64,000 nt of DNA from Timema cristinae (lineage: Eukaryota; Arthropoda; Insecta; Phasmatodea; Timematidae), in NCBI GenBank assembly GCA_039000515.1, contig JBCFYV010000012.1, positions 89,434,284-89,498,283 of the forward strand, written 5' to 3'. Shown here in pieces: positions 12,270 to 25,060 of this stretch; position 1 is the first letter of the stretch, and every line of letters starts with the position of its first letter. Under the pieces are notes generated by a model, which made no database searches, was not told the DNA's origin, and was given only the letters and a program-made list of their open reading frames with translations. A program made the translations under genes and the position numbers.

Positions 12270-12515
12270 TTTTTTTAAGCACCACGTCTTACTACCCATT
12301 TGGATTATACGCTTTATACTAATTATTTTAATGTACTTGGGATGAAGAAGGTTGAATTTTGAAGAAGTGTACCCACATTTTTGTTAAGAGATAGTGAAAA
12401 ACAATTTATTAAAGCCCACCATCAGTAGGCCTACACTTGATCAGGATTCGAACCCCGCTCTCCCTGTCATTGTCTATTGTGAGAGTGGCCGCTTTAGATC
12501 ATGCAGCTACCGTAT
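12270..12515 (-). mobile_element. tRNA-derived SINE, family A
   Basis: The shared tail (agcaccacgtcttactaccc) is at the left. A reversed B box (ggattcgaaccccg) and A-box region (ctttagatcatgcagctacc) are at the right. Confidence 0.7.
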
Positions 12516-12911
12516 CAGTTTGTGTTTGATGTGAGCCTATGCATCTTATTTCCTGTTGGTGGGTATTTACAGTTTACAATTTAAAAATACAAAACAAGGC
12601 AAGGTGAATTTTAAGTGTGATATAGTATTAGCTGGAAAGAAAATGGAAAACCACTCATATACGTGAATGGGATTGAAACTTGGCCCACCGATTCTGGATC
12701 TGTGTAAGGTGTTCAAATCAATACATCAATTTAACTTGTTTTATATGTAGTCCAAAAGTAACTCGGAAAGAAAGGCTTGAAACATGTTGGGAAGGCACAC
12801 AGATTGATATTTTTTTAGTTTATGTTTAACATTTGCAATAGGCCTATTTTTGACCATGTTAATGTTATTATAGTTGGCCTAAAATAAATTATTGAAATCT
12901 TGTAAAAATTA

Positions 12912-13188
12912 TTATTATTATTAGCACTGTGTCTTACTACCCGTTCGAGTTATACGCACTTACGCTAATGTGTAATGGTAGGGTGATTGTGATATGAAAT
13001 GAAGGACCTACAGTTTAACGTGGAATCGAACCACGGTGGAGGCCTGGCATTCCTCACATTCACAAGATGTCTTGTCAGAGGTGAAGGAAGGGTTTGGTAA
13101 TCAAATAAATCTATGCCAGGATCGAGGATTGAACCCCGGCCGCCAGCACAGAAGTCTGACACCTTACCCCTAGACCACCAGGTCACCC
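12912..13188 (-). mobile_element. tRNA-derived SINE, family B
   Basis: It has the same tail as family A (tagcactgtgtcttactaccc, preceded by a TTA microsatellite) but a different tRNA-like head. Read on the minus strand the head is ggtgacctggtggtctaggg with B box ggggttcaatcc. A second copy lies at 42362-42620. Confidence 0.7.
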
Positions 13189-13242
13189 TTCTTGTAAAAA
13201 AAAATCAGTGCCAGACATTGTGTGCGACTCAACATTACCGTG

Positions 13243-13455
13243 AACCGCTTCAGTGGCCGAATGGTCTAAACCTCTCTCACGTTAGATTGGGCTGCTGATG
13301 ATGGGGATATCATGGTTTGAATCATGTTCAGTTCTACTGGGGGTGATTTTTCATGGGATTTTTTTTTTCCTGGATGCTTTCCCACCCTTCTTCCACACAA
13401 ATGTTGGTAAGTCACCTCTAAAATGCTTCCTTCCTCATCCATACCTTTCAAAGTA
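13243..13455 (+). mobile_element. tRNA-derived SINE, family A, head and body
   Basis: It starts with the tRNA-like head cttcagtggccgaatggtct, followed by a B-box relic (catggtttgaatcatg), a pyrimidine-rich block and the body motif cacacaaatgttgg. The 3' tail is missing. Confidence 0.65.
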
Positions 13456-16290
13456 ATTTTATATCATATAAGCTGAATATACCTAGTAAAATGTGGTGAT
13501 AAAAAACTCATTTTGCTGCAATTATAATTGTGATGTCATTAAATGGTAGCCCAGAAAACTAAATAATTTTGTGTAACTGAAAATTTGAAATGAAATAAAT
13601 TAAATTTATTTTTAAAAGGGCTGTACTTAGTCCTAAATGTTGGGCTAAATTTCCATTTATAGCTTGATGGGTATCAGGGTTCTATCTTTACACAACAATG
13701 CGAGTGCATTTTCCATAATTAATAACCAGTGAAATGACCAAATCAAAAGACTGCCAAACATGCTAATATATAAAAAGTTAGGCCTATTTAAAATTTCTCC
13801 GAATCAAGAAAATGTTGGTTAGGAAAGTTATTAATATTTTTGTGTATATTTTATTTCTATTTAAACTTCGTGTGTTTATTGCTATTTTTACACATAAAAA
13901 ATCTACAAGTTTATTGTTTAATTGATAAATATGGTTTAAATTGAGCACTTTAATTTGTCTTAAAGTTGCAAACTTCTCTAACAATTAACTTACTAAGAAA
14001 AATACTTCTTAGCTAGAGAGTAACAAATTTCCGAATTTTTTATAAATAAATATACTAATTTTGTTTGTTAAGAAAAGGTTTTTTTAATTTTTTTTAATCA
14101 TAACAATTTAAAACAAGTGAGTAATTTTTAATAGCAAATTATTGTAAAAGTGATATAATTAAATTACCTTGAAGGTGCGGCGCCACAGTCACCGGACTGG
14201 ACTTTATTTGATATGACTGGAGTCCAGTGTGATTTTCCATAGAATGTTATTTATTGTATAGGCGCCACTACGACGAGACTCGACTGGACTTGACATAATT
14301 TGTCAACCAGTCAGGTCCATAGTAAAAGTATAGTATGTTTCCAAAACACCGGGACAATATCAATGTTGGTATAAAAAATAAAAATGGCAAATAATACCAT
14401 GCCAATGTGAATCATAAGAAATAGCCATTCACCATTTGCTTCTTATGCGTCAATGATATGCCCACTATTAATATTTCGGTGAGATACCCCACCTTAAAAC
14501 ACTCGAAGCCCAGCCGCCAGAGAGGCTTCTTTCATCACGTCACCATATCTCCTCCGCTCGCACGCCCGAGCACCCGAAGCAATAAACACACAGGTTTTCA
14601 GACGCGTTTCTTAGGTATTAAATCGGATCCTCCTTACATTTCATTATATGGGGGTTGTAGGTAAACTCTTCGCGAACAAATAGAGCTTTGAAAAATCACT
14701 CTATGACCATTATTGGCCGCTTCCAAGCCATTTTTAGGGAACACATGTTTGTACATACTCGCGATTTCCGCAAGAATTTATAATTATTTTTGCACTAAAT
14801 TTGTTTGTAAGTAGGCACCAACAAGAGCTACAATTTAAGCCCCTAAACAAGTTCCCGCGACAGTTAAAACTCCAGTTATTAAATGTCAAAATTGGCAATT
14901 TTTCACAATTTTGATTTTTTATTGACAAAAGTTGTGAACCGATTTCAATTGACCAGGCCTATTTTTATTGGGTGTTTTTAAGCGCTAACATGGGTTATAT
15001 TTTGTTTTTCGAAAAAAAAATATCACAACTTAAAAGTGAAAATACCAGTTTTCGGAATTTTTATGATTTTTTTTAACGTAAAAGCTATAAGCCGATTTAG
15101 TCAAAAGTATATACATTCAATTTCTACGATTTTTCTCCTAATTATCACGTTGAGAAAGTGGATGGTTAATTTATTTTAAGGAAAAAATCATCTTACCGGG
15201 ACTATAACTTGAGTCTGTTTCCCCCACCACTCTTGACAACACTATCTCCAGCACGTGAGCAGGTGTTTACCTACCGTACGTCTACCATTTTCACATTTAA
15301 AATTTTATTTAAAGTACAAATTTAAAGTATTTACAATTCTATTTAAAGTGTCTCTATATTCTTCTTAGAAATAAGTCCTCGAATAATGAAACTTGATTTT
15401 ATAAACCGTTCTAATTTTATTAAAACCATTTTAAAATATCTTTGGAAGATCAACTTGTAGTCCGAGAGCACAGTGTATTGTATAACACAAGTAACAAGAA
15501 TTTTTGCAACGCCAGGATGAAAAACAAAATTTAGGATAAAATAGCAGCTAGACTGAACATTAAATCAGGTGAGATGAAATATAATTTGTGTAACTTAAAT
15601 TTTTATTTCTATTTTGTACAGTAAAATAATTTTTGATAAAATATTTATAAAAAGAATCATGGATCTTTGATATGTAACACCCTCCGCTTACCCTGATTGA
15701 ACCAGCCTAAGCTAACCTTGTAGATAGGCACCAAATCTGTGGTTTGGATTTATTGTTAAGTGGTTGAGAGCAAGGACCAAAGAACGCACTTAAATCTCTA
15801 GATATGTGGTGTAAAAACCTTAATCAACTGATTTAGAACTAACAAGCTCATGATTTATAAGTCGTTACATAGTAGAAGACAAAAATAGCCTGTTAAAGCC
15901 GACAAGTATTTCCTAAAACCAGGACAATACTAAAAAGTGGAGGTCTATAACTTTTCATCCTTCAAGTATTAATCATATTATTTTTTTATGTTCCCCTCAA
16001 TGACTAGGCTGGTGTATCTTACCTACGGCGGGAGTTGGGTAAGTGACAGCTAACATAAAAGTTTTTTTTAATGCAAAAATTGTCTGAAAGTCACTAATGT
16101 CAATTATTTCAAAATTAATTTTTATTTGTTTGGTACCGTAGTTCATTATCAAAATGAAAGTTATAAAACGATTCTCATAATACTCCCAGACAACCTTTTC
16201 AATAAAGAACATAATGCTAACTGTCAACTACCTACACCCCCACCGTATATGAGCTATAATTATTGGAGACTTATTAATAGCATATTTAAG
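13456..16290. other. Long non-coding stretch with a CpG-richer patch
   Basis: Most is AT-rich without recognisable content. Direct repeats built on ggcgccac and gactggactt occur near 14177-14207 and 14261-14297. A CpG-richer patch at about 14500-14620 could be a promoter area, possibly for gene A on the minus strand or an unseen gene, but nothing in the sequence links it to either. The 68-codon frame at 14458 has no family resemblance. Confidence 0.3.
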
Positions 16291-16295
16291 TATAG

Positions 16296-16561
16296 TGCCT
16301 CTTAGTCCGCAGTTCCATGTAATTGAGCTCTGGTCGCTGCTACTTCTCACCGTGTTCCTTAATCAACAAGATCATGTAACCCTTGACACTTTCCAGCATT
16401 ATCGTGACAGTATCCTACGTGGTCTTGCTCTTCAGCATCTGAGTTTCCCCTATGAAGCTAGGAACCTCTACCATCTCCTCTATAGGCTGGTCACAAGCCT
16501 GCGTGTCTCGAGTGGATTCTGTGATTCTCTTAACCCTCTACTGTGGGGTTTTGGGGATTAC
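16296..16561. other. GC-richer block with an unexplained open frame
   Basis: A plus-strand frame of 90 codons (16295-16567) has a plausible protein-like composition, but no motif and no splice signals that would join it to other exons. It abuts a SINE tail on its right. It is possibly a transposon-derived fragment. Confidence 0.2.
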
Positions 16562-16715
16562 TTTTAGCACCGTGTCTTAGGCTATAGCCACATTAATTAT
16601 TACGCTACTGAGTTAGGTTTTAGTAAGGTTGAATTTAGAATAGGCATTTTCGCATTTGCGTGGAGGGAAAGTGGAAAACCATTTTAGGAACACTGGGGAT
16701 CTCCCCCCATAAATT
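16562..16715 (-). mobile_element. SINE family A, tail and body only
   Basis: It carries ttagcaccgtgtcttag at the left, then the body motif atttgcgtggaggga and aaaaccattttagga. The tRNA-like head is missing. Confidence 0.6.
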
Positions 16716-18074
16716 CTTGGGGTTAAAATGTACGGCCTGCTCCAGCATTTTTGTAAAATATTTGTGACTGATGTGCATGGTATAATAATGGGCCTGATTA
16801 GGTTTCTGTAAATTCAGTTTTAGTGTGTCAAAATTAATCAGGATAAACTTTTTGGTTCTACTTTTAAATGTTCATTTTTTGCCTGCATTGCCTGTCTTAT
16901 CAACGCCATCATCTGCGTCATGTCCCATCCTAATAATGAGCAGCTTGGGCCTGCTTGGCAATCGGCTGATTCCTCACTTCTAGTCCCGGGTACTTCAGAT
17001 AATGTCAAACTCCTGTAACGATGGTGACTCTGTAATAATTATCTCCATGACCCTATAAAGATTCAACGCATGCGTCCTGTCTTTTGTCCGTAGATAGAAA
17101 CGCCCTTACTATTAACACAAAAAGAGTAATTTGAAACCGAATGATTAAAATAGCCGTGAAAGTCACTAAATATAACTTTCCTAAAAAACTTCAGCTCCTC
17201 CACCTGAACGAAGCCACCACAGTTTGTGCCATCGAAAGGGTATTCTCTCATCTCTTCTTAATATACCTGCCTACTTAAATGGAAGCGCTAATTCTGGAAT
17301 ACACTAGGAACTAGGTTCACCTCGGTTGAAGTTCATTACCTTAAATTTGTCCTCAGCTATTTTTCTTATGATCAAGACCTCAGATCATTGGGACTGCTGG
17401 TCATTTGCTGAAGCTAATTAGGCCTTCCAGGATCTTTTAGGATCACTGTTCGGTCTATCTGAAAATTATTGGGCTATCAGGAAACAGGTGGAGGGGAGGG
17501 AGAAATTTGCACAATCATAACCACAAGCCCTTTCACTGCAGCACTCGAACTATGGGGTACCGATATTTATCGTAAGATTTGTTTCATGAAGCTCATACTT
17601 CAACACATCTATCTATTTTAAGAGTGAAGTGTATACGTAGGCCTAATTATAGGATTATATTTGGCACATGTTCTTAGAGCATTCGCCTTCATACAGGTGA
17701 TGACGTTGACTCCCCGTAACCTCGTGACTTCTTTTAATAGGTTCGTGCCATAAGCCTTTCCACCAACCAAGTTAGCGCTTCTCACCCCCCCCCCCCCCCA
17801 ACCCCTAAAAGTGGTTATTTAAACCGTTTCAAAATCACGTTATGGTATAAAATAAGAATATATTAATTAAATCAGATTAAAACAATCTCAAGGAGGAGAG
17901 CTCAGTGTTCTTAGTTTAACAACTTTTTAGTGAAAAAGAATGATTCAAATCAGTCACCGTCGGAACCACTAGAAAATTATTTTGCCCTACAAAATGGTTA
18001 ATTTATGATGTTGGGCTAAGTTTGATTTTCATCTGAAGGTTATATGTTGGGATTAGATAGCACTACTTGTATTA
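16716..18074. other. Non-coding stretch with poly-C tract
   Basis: It holds a C-run near 17788-17801. A minus-strand frame at 17063-17251 has a reasonable composition but no recognisable motif. No gene is supported. Confidence 0.3.
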
Positions 18075-18105
18075 TACAGGTTGATCCAAAAGTCACGCAA
18101 CCCGA
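18075..18105 (+). repeat. Mariner-type terminal repeat, left-facing partner of 20725-20753
   Basis: TACAGGTTGATCCAAAAGTC matches, in inverted orientation, the end TACAGAGTGATCTAAAAGTC read on the minus strand from 20753. Both are followed by a similar c(a/g)(c/t)gca(a/g)ccc block. They may be the two ends of one 2.7-kb element or ends of two related copies. Confidence 0.45.
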
Positions 18106-18280
18106 AGAAAAAAAAAACTTATATTTTGTGCCCTATAGTATATACATCTAATGTAAACCATATAAACCAAACAATAAAACATAAGGAAATCACAGAAGAT
18201 GTTGAAAGTGTGATTCGTTGTGATCGTTGTATGTTTTATAACAACAGCTGTTCAGATTTATAAGATTTTATTTCTGCATA

Positions 18281-18511
18281 ATGGCTTCATATGTCAAAAA
18301 TAAAAATAAATGTAGGTTTCCAGATTGTTTTAAAACTGACGTGTCAACGTTTATACGCCCTCAAATTTCGAGAGACATGATTGTGAGAAAAAAATACAAG
18401 AAAGATTTATGGTCAAAAGAATTTTAGAAAAAAAACCAAAAGAAATCTAATGATTGATTTTGTGAAAAACATTTTTGGCCAAAGATATTTTACGAGAGTA
18501 GATTGTAGCAG
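18281..18511 (+). pseudogene. Decayed single-exon THAP-like domain
   Basis: An ATG at 18281 opens a frame with CRFPDC (C-x4-C), TFIRPQ and a Trp in KDLWSK. After two in-frame stops (TAG 18425-18427, TGA 18455-18457) the same frame resumes with CEKHF (C-x2-H) and a Phe-rich end, closing at a third stop. The ligand order and spacing (C-x4-C, about 45 residues, C-x2-H) is that of a THAP zinc-binding domain. No indels are needed, only two stop codons. It lacks the THAP intron seen in genes B and C, so it may be a transposon-borne or retroposed THAP. No proline-rich end motif (AVPTIF) is visible. Confidence 0.45.
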
Positions 18512-20095
18512 ATAGTGATGAAAGAATTTTTCAAAAGGAAAGTGTGCCTTTGCTTTTTATATTTTAAAATTAGTTTTTCTCTAAATTATTTCCACATTGG
18601 TTGATCAATGTTTGCAATAAAAAAAACTTCTAGATATCAGTTACCACCACTCCTATGTCGTTGGCTACTTGTATGTTTATTTATAATTATTATAACAGTG
18701 AATTTTCTACTGCCCTAACTTCATATATTATTTATATACCAAAGTAAAAAAGTTTATTTTTTATTTTGGGATGGTGCTCTAGAACTGATACAAGTAAAAT
18801 ACTGTATTTTCTCACAACAGCAACTCACTAAGTAATTTCTATTACCATTTATACTTTCAAGTAAACGACAAATAAAATGATACTATAATAAAATGTAGGC
18901 CTATTTAATATGATTCGATTTTTTATTATTCAGACATCTCACTAGAATCAAAATCCAGACGAAGGACATTTATTTGCACATGAAAGTTAGAAAGATTAAG
19001 TAAGAAAGGGACGATGCTCAAAAACCTTACCCATAAATAGTTCACTTATTTTTGTTAATTATTAAAAATTTGATAGTTTTTTGTATCGATACACTCACAA
19101 AGATATGGAGAATTGAGAGAAACTAAAAATTATATTATTTGCATTCGAAAGTATTTGATAACACATTAAAAAAGTAACACTATTTGTTTGGGTTTTTTTT
19201 AATGGCACTTGCCACAAAAGTATTAAATTATTCAAAGAAGACTGAAACTGCTCACATCCTGACATGTTAGACTCTATAAATATGACTATACTACAGATTG
19301 GTAGTAACAATCGATATGTTGCTGCATGTAATATTACCACAGTAATTTAATTAAATCATATTTAGGGATGATAGGTACTATCAATAATTGTCTTGGCACG
19401 TAAGTCAAATATAGTATTTGAAAAATGTCTACTTGAAGGCAGGAAACCTACTTGGGACTATTATAAAGACAGATGTACAAAAGTACTATGTTTAAATCTA
19501 ATTTTTTAAATAATAAAACTATATTGAAACTTTATAGACTATGTGCAGGAACGAAATGAGCAAAAGTGGAAGGTGAGTGGTATTGATTTGTCTCGGTATT
19601 GCGCCTTCTGCAAGAACTTACCCTCTAAGATAGCTAATTAACACCACTCACACTTTAGAATGTGAATTAATATTCTTAAATGCACTCAAAAATCACACTC
19701 CTCCTTAACTCGTCACGTTTGCTTATTTCATTCTTGTATTCTTCCTTATCTCTTTATTGAAGGCAAGACTATAATTTTCGTATTTAGAAAAATTACCCTA
19801 AATGCTACTCATCAGGATTAAATCAAAAATCCCCTCAGATGCTATGAGCTAGATGGTAATATTGATTAATGCCTTAGTCCCTTGATACGTCAATATATTT
19901 TTTAATTAATAATCTATAGCCATGTTTATATGATCAAATTTTACCAAACAAATAATTTCCATGTGATTTATAATACAGTATTTCAAATTTAAATTATTTT
20001 AAATCGATGAGCAAATGATTAATTGTAATTTGTATGTTATCATTTGATGTGGGCTATTCTTTTTACTCACTTGTTATCACATTCGCAATAAAAGG
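18512..20095. other. AT-rich stretch, nothing recognised
   Basis: No open frame with family resemblance and no repeat with defined ends is seen. It lies between the THAP-like relic and a mariner remnant, and might be interior or nested sequence of one larger element. Confidence 0.35.
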
Positions 20096-20099
20096 TTTG

Positions 20100-20753
20100 C
20101 TTACACTGTCTGCTTTAAGTATCCCCAAAGAAAAAATCAGGTGGCGTTAGGTCTGGGGATCGAGATGGCCACAAACCCTTAGAAATCCCACGAACACCAA
20201 AAACCTCACTCAGCATTTCCATAGTGGAATTGGCTGTGTGTGCAGTGGCCCCATCTTGCTGAAACCAGCAATAACGTTCTGTTTTCTCCAGTAATGTAAT
20301 AAAATGCATAACAAATTCCTGGCAACGTTCAGCATTAAAAGTTTCTCTAAACAAAAGGGGCTCCACCACCTTGCGAAGTGAAATTGCAAATCACACTCCA
20401 ATCTTCTGACTGCGTAAAAGCACCTAATGGAAAACGTGTGTATTTTCAGAGCTCTAAAACCTACTGTTCTGAATGTTTGCATAACCACTTAAATGAAGCC
20501 ATGCTATGTCCTTAAAATAATGTTCCAAAATAATACTAGCTCTCTTCGTGAAAAACTCATCTTACACTTTCAAATGCTGTAACTCAACTGGCTAGACTTA
20601 GTGTATGCCTCAAAGTCACACGGCCTGCACAACACCCAGCCGAAAACATTACAGTGTTGCCATACATATAAACAACATGTTCATTGTTCATGTTCTTCTG
20701 CAAGAAATATCCTTGGAAAAAACAGGGCTGCACGACTTTTAGATCACTCTGTA
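20100..20753 (-). mobile_element. Tc1/mariner-superfamily transposon remnant
   Basis: The minus strand encodes a DDE transposase segment: YCWFQQDGATAHTA (the second catalytic Asp region), then LWPSRSPDLTPPDFF followed, after a one-base shift, by LWGYLK. Upstream the frame is broken repeatedly between about 20370 and 20560. An inverted terminal repeat lies at 20725-20753. The catalytic core is incomplete and the left end is lost or lies at 18075, so the copy is inactive. Confidence 0.7.
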
Positions 20754-20939
20754 TTTGAAGGAAGATTGACCATATGAAAAAAGAGAGTGACAACGCTGTT
20801 TCCCAATAGTACCGACACCGGTAACCATTCATTTCCCTTAGAGATAAGATTCAATGTAGCTAATAGCTGATAAAAAGAAAAGTAAAACAAATTGACTCTA
20901 AATTTATATTGTAAGTCTGAGTTCCCATTCCACCAATCT

Positions 20940-21028
20940 AATTATTATTATTATTATTATTATTATATATTATATTATTATATATATTATTATTATTATT
21001 ATTATTATTTATTATTATTATTATTATA
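20940..21028. repeat. (ATT)n microsatellite
   Basis: About 90 bases of ATT/TTA repeats with a central TA-rich interruption. Confidence 0.9.
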
Positions 21029-21029
21029 A

Positions 21030-22480
21030 CATGGGTGTAGAGACTTTTGGTGACTTATGGTGGCAAGTGCCAAAATGAACTTCAAACGCCTCCAGAAATG
21101 AAATTGGTTTCCTTAATAAATTAGTAATCACTACCAACAGTGGGGTTCCTGACGCGTGTGCAGTTCAATCCTATCGAAAACTTATTTTATCTAAATTAAA
21201 GAATTAGTGAGTGTCAGCTTTGACACTCAAAAATCTGTCTCTGATGCCAAAAAAATCTTAATGTTTATTAGGGTGGCCACCAAGTCAACTCCTTCTTGTT
21301 ACTATGCACATGATAATTAATATTACCTACTTTGGTGGGCACGTGCTTTAACCATCAAGTTCGTTTAGTCTGGACTGATTTGTCAGTGGCGGGGATGTTG
21401 GGTTAAAATACTACCTGAGTATACAGAGGTTGGGAGTGTTATTTTTAATGTTTTCTTTCTCACACTCTACGCAAATGGGGGTACATTAACTATGACTGAT
21501 ACCTGCCTCAACCCTACGCTATTAGTGTAATCAAATACCGATTCCATCCAGATAATAATAACGCACTGGAAAAATGTTTTATTTGCATGAATCTTGCACT
21601 GTCTCATCTGACGTCCTCGACCGAGGTTTTTTCTATACAAAGAAACACTATTACGGACATACTTATAACGTAACAACAAAGTAACTAATTCCAGAAAAAC
21701 AATATTATTTTGAATTGTTAAATAAAGTAAATTAATTTAAACTAAACACAGTGAACATTTTATTGATGATCTTATCCTAAATTGTCATACTATTTGAGCA
21801 AATGTTCTCCAACCTCTTTGTTAAACTATGCCATCAATAATAATTTCCAATTATAATGTAGGTACAATCTCGATTCGTTCTGTTCATTTACTGTTACCAC
21901 TTACCGGCTTAAAATGTTAGAGTTTTCAAAAGATTTCCTAATCGTTTATTTATGTTTAAATGAAAACCCACTAATGTATTGTCCGCGAAAAAAGCAAAGT
22001 CTAACCTTCTAAATATTGATCAAAATTTAAAAAGTTTTACCAAGAACTGAAGTTTTTGAAATAGGGCGCTTCATGGAATTTTCATTAAATATTCAAAATA
22101 ATTGAAAACACCTGTCGTGGAGAATATTCCGAAAGTATTTTGAAATGAGATAAAGATGAATTATTGTTCTAAGTGTTAAGGAGTCACTTGGCAGCTAATT
22201 AAGTTATGGTCTATTGCTGTAACTATTCTTTCTGGTCAAGGGAGTTAATTCAATTGTAAATAATAATAATAAAAAAAGTTAAACAGGATTTTATCCCATT
22301 AAATCCTCTTTAAATTATAAAGTAAAAATGCAAATTGATAATAGTATGACCCTAATTTTTGTAGGAAGAATAGGATCTGATAGTTAATAAAGTTACTAAT
22401 ATTTTAATATTAATCATACATCAAGAGATGTTATTTGGAGCTGTCACTTTTGATGGATATTATTATTAGGTACCTATAAA
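21030..22480. other. Non-coding stretch with a degenerate SINE
   Basis: A degenerate plus-strand family A SINE is visible at about 21335-21490 (ttggtgggcacgtgctttaa, then cactctacgcaaatgggggt). The remainder shows nothing recognisable. Confidence 0.4.
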
Positions 22481-23014
22481 GGCCAGTCTACAACCAACAT
22501 ACCCCTTGTCGGACTCGCAACTACGCAATCGCAAATGCACTCGTAATTACGCTTTTATTAAAAACAAAATAGACTGTCTACAATGAAAAGTCGTAAAACG
22601 TAATTTCAACCAATAGGAACAAACATCAATGATGACTATAAAAGTCAAATTCATATTAATGTTTTCAAATAAGAAATAAATATTTAAAAAATATTTATCT
22701 GGATAAATACACATGATTTTAATTGGAAATCCTGTATTCATTACTATACATTTCCAATCGTTTTTGTTATAGACCAAATAACTTCCAATTATTTGATTTT
22801 AGTAGTCCATCCATATATGTTTTTTGATTGGCTGAACGCAAGCCAACGCAACTACATAAACGCAAGAGATGGACAATGTTCATCTCCTCCCGACAAGCTG
22901 GTCCGACAGTTCCGACATACGATTGTGTTTGCGTAAGCTATTGTAGACAGACAAAATTACGTTATTGCGTAGTTGCGAGTCCGACAAGCGGGTGCGTTTG
23001 GTTGTAGACGGGCC
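22481..23014. mobile_element. Non-autonomous DNA transposon with about 60-bp terminal inverted repeats
   Basis: The left end GGCCAGTCTACAACCAACAT and, reversed, the right end GGCCCGTCTACAACCAAACG continue with the shared block cttgtcggactcgcaactac then gcaat. Subterminal gtctacaat motifs recur inside at about 22575 and 22945. GG-rich ends with GTCTACA resemble PIF/Harbinger-type elements, but I cannot define a 3-bp target duplication. No coding region. Confidence 0.6.
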
Positions 23015-24485
23015 ATTATGGCACAACACACAATAGCGCCTGTAGTACATTATTATTGCTGTCCGCAAATAAATAATTTTGAATTTTTAAAATTGTCCTT
23101 CCAACCAAACTCGGGGTATAACATAACCTGGTATTATAAAAATAAGCAGGCCTCATTCTAATATTTTATTTGTCAGTGACTTGACTAAAGCATGCTTTCA
23201 CACAGTAGACTTCTAATGCTTGACTTTGCAAACCTTGTGTGGTAGAGCTTTATGCTTTAAATAATTCAATTCGAGTTGGAACACTGGCGTATCCAGGATT
23301 ATTTTCATAACAAATGCATGAAATTGCAAATAATACAGGATTACATGTAAAAATAATTATAGAGTAAAGATGCATGTACCCCCACTCTTGAAAAAAGGAT
23401 TTAAAATGAAAAGACACAACAATGCTAAAATCATCCGCTTTGGTGGCCATAAGGTTTAAGTCGTCACTCTGATTAAGGTTTAAGCCTTGGTTGGGTGTAC
23501 TGAAGGTGCTTTTTACAAAGTGTTTTATCACTCACCCTCCACGCAAACATGGGTACACTCTCTTAATATAGTCTTTCTAAGATCCTGAAAACCATTAGTG
23601 TGATTATTATATTAGTGTATAAACCAAACTTGTAAGACACGAATCATAATAACACACTTTGGTCCGAACTAGCAGGCCTATAAAATATCTCATTCACATT
23701 AACATCATGTTGGTTAACTTTACCTTTACATTATACATCTGTGATGACATTGCTGGGAATTTAATTTGTGTTGATGAAAAACAAAGCTCTAATTAAATGT
23801 ATATTTAATTGTTTGAGACATTTAAAGTTAAGTTTGCTTAGTTTATTATTGATTTTGTTCAGCCCTTGGACCTTTTGATGATTCAACATATAATGCAACC
23901 CTATTCTTTTTATAAATTTCATAGAAATAAATTCACGGTAATTTGGCATAATTTGAGGAAATCGGCCATGTGAGGTTGGTGAACCAAATTTGTAGGCCTA
24001 TTTTTTCCCCCCCCAACAGATCGAGCAGCAAATTTGTGTTATGTTTGGGAGCATATATGTATGCTATATTTGTTTGCTCATAATTAAAGGTACAAAGAAA
24101 ACCGAAAGGTCTCGGCTTACGGGCACACATTTGTCAATAATTATGAAAGTGACTTTAGCATAAGATTTAATGATAGACACATCATTGAGCTGCAAATAAA
24201 GTTTGTCATTTATGGGAAGGTGGGGGGGGGGGGATATTGGATATTTTCTTCTGTTTTATACAAGGGAGTACCCTTGTAAGTATTAATAAAATAGGCCTAC
24301 TAAGTTGGAATTAATTTTACTTCTTTAAAAGCCAAAAAACATAAGGCTAGTTTGATGTAATCTATCCATCTGGAGATGGGCACACACTTAGCCCTTTGGC
24401 TGGTTAGTACTGCCTGATCCATCTGGTAAATTTCACATGTACTAAGGAACTTGAGGAAGTGTGGTAGCTCCCCACTGCCTTCCAC
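23015..24485. other. Non-coding stretch with SINE fragment and poly-G tract
   Basis: A weak plus-strand family A SINE lies at about 23435-23570 (cgctttggtggccataaggt, then tcaccctccacgcaaacatg). There is a G-run near 24222-24231. Otherwise nothing is recognised. Confidence 0.35.
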
Positions 24486-24722
24486 ACGGAATTTCTATCA
24501 ACAAGCACCTCTTTGGTGCCGGAAAGGTATTTTCAACTACTTTCCAAGGTTCTTTTATGTGACAAAATCGACTTGGGACTGACGACTTTACTTCCCCTCT
24601 GAAGGAAGTTGTACTACAGATTTTTATCGCTCAAGAATAATCTGTCAGCCTTAGCTGGATTTGAACCCATGAACATGAGGTACTGAAGCAAGTACCTTAG
24701 CCTACCCCAAGACCACTGAGTT
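24486..24722 (-). mobile_element. tRNA-derived SINE of a further family
   Basis: Read on the minus strand the head is aactcagtggtcttggggta with B box catgggttcaaatccagc. The body does not match families A to D. Confidence 0.5.
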
Positions 24723-24829
24723 CGACTCTTTTTACTTAGGAATATAAAAATATTCTATTTATTTCTACAATACGCCCCCTCGGTATTTTTCATTTTCAAT
24801 ATGGCCCTTATGAGTAATTTACACATTTG

Positions 24830-25060
24830 ATATGCATGGTGTAAGGCGTTAATCTCGCAAATAGACTGGACTGCTGGGGATGGGGAGATCAAGGTTGAAC
24901 TCTAATCAGGTAAGTATACTAAAGGGTCTTTTTCTAAGCAATTTTCCTCTTAACTTTAATAAAATGTGGATACATTTCTTCAGAAATTCTTCCTTCCTCA
25001 TTCTTATCATATTAATGTAAATATGTGGATAGCCTGACCAGGTAGCAAGAAGTAGCGTAC
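24830..25060 (+). mobile_element. tRNA-derived SINE, family A
   Basis: Head relic atggtgtaaggcgttaatct, then gggagatcaaggttgaact (B-box relic). It ends with the body block (attcttccttcctc) and the conserved end gatagcctgaccaggtagca. Confidence 0.55.

Noticed and set aside
12270..13455. tRNA genes suggested by A- and B-box-like sequences
   Set aside because: The boxes sit in repeated SINE heads without a full cloverleaf and recur in many degenerate copies.
14458..14664. A coding exon in the CpG-richer patch
   Set aside because: No domain, no convincing splice sites and no link to the neighbouring genes.
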